Part shown: in pieces, positions 6,437 through 6,466 of the stretch
Numbering within the stretch: the first letter of the stretch is position 1
How the letters are laid out: the number at the start of each line of letters is the position of its first letter
Source of the DNA: Saprospiraceae bacterium
GTDB lineage: Bacteria; Bacteroidota; Bacteroidia; Chitinophagales; Saprospiraceae
Length of the DNA: 6,466 nucleotides
Assembly: GCA_020852155.1 (NCBI GenBank)
Contig: JADZBJ010000251.1
Coordinates: 1-6,466, forward strand
Reading direction: 5' to 3'
Notes under the pieces: model-generated
Told to the model about the DNA's origin: nothing
Database searches by the model: none
What the model saw: only the letters and a program-made list of their open reading frames with translations
Program-made: the position numbers and the translations under genes

Positions 6437-6466
6437 TGACAAAAAACCACCTAAGTTATTGATTAA

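Noticed and set aside
6275..6439. A 54-codon plus-strand reading frame (ATG at 6275, TGA at 6437-6439)
   Set aside because: It runs straight through the palindromic element, and its peptide (CHPEQSEGS, DPSLTLRMT) is the translation of that repeat; it has no ribosome binding site or recognisable domain.
6412..6443. An intrinsic transcription terminator for the operon
   Set aside because: The hairpin stem is A/T-rich with a bulge, and what follows on the plus strand is an A-run, not a T-run.

Overview
The window looks like chromosomal DNA of a Bacteroidota bacterium, probably an environmental member of the Saprospiria/Chitinophagia type. The main evidence is a large secreted protein ending in a type IX secretion (T9SS) type A sorting domain, a domain found almost only in this phylum. 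A TAnnTTTG promoter element and the absence of Shine-Dalgarno sequences before the genes agree. The exact genus cannot be read from the sequence.

Layout: (1) Positions 14-3406, minus strand: one long gene for a secreted multidomain protein with a signal peptide, N-terminal beta-sandwich, PKD domain, SprB-like module, a TIM-barrel-like region with putative glycosidase catalytic residues, a C-terminal beta-sandwich and a T9SS tail. (2) Positions 3407-3724: an AT-rich divergent intergenic region holding two near-identical 18-bp palindromes that look like BlaI/MecI-type operators, each next to an outward-facing TAnnTTTG element. (3) Positions 3725-6189, plus strand: a two-gene operon with 2 bp between the genes, encoding a BlaI/MecI-family repressor and a BlaR1-like M56 membrane metallopeptidase. 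(4) Positions 6190-6466: non-coding DNA rich in repeats, with 8.4 copies of a 7-bp tandem repeat, a 95-bp imperfect palindromic element and a small hairpin.

How it may work: in BlaI/BlaR1 systems the repressor blocks its own operon until the membrane protease is activated from outside and repressor function is lost. Here the sensor end is not a penicillin-binding domain. It is a periplasmic extension with two DGK-type motifs, two poly-proline linkers and a roughly 90-residue charged coiled coil. The system therefore probably senses something other than a beta-lactam directly, perhaps an envelope or protein-protein signal, and no beta-lactamase gene lies in the window. The repressor carries an unusual insertion of about 17 residues just before its recognition helix. 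Whether the divergent secreted glycosidase-like gene is also under this repressor is an inference from operator placement only.
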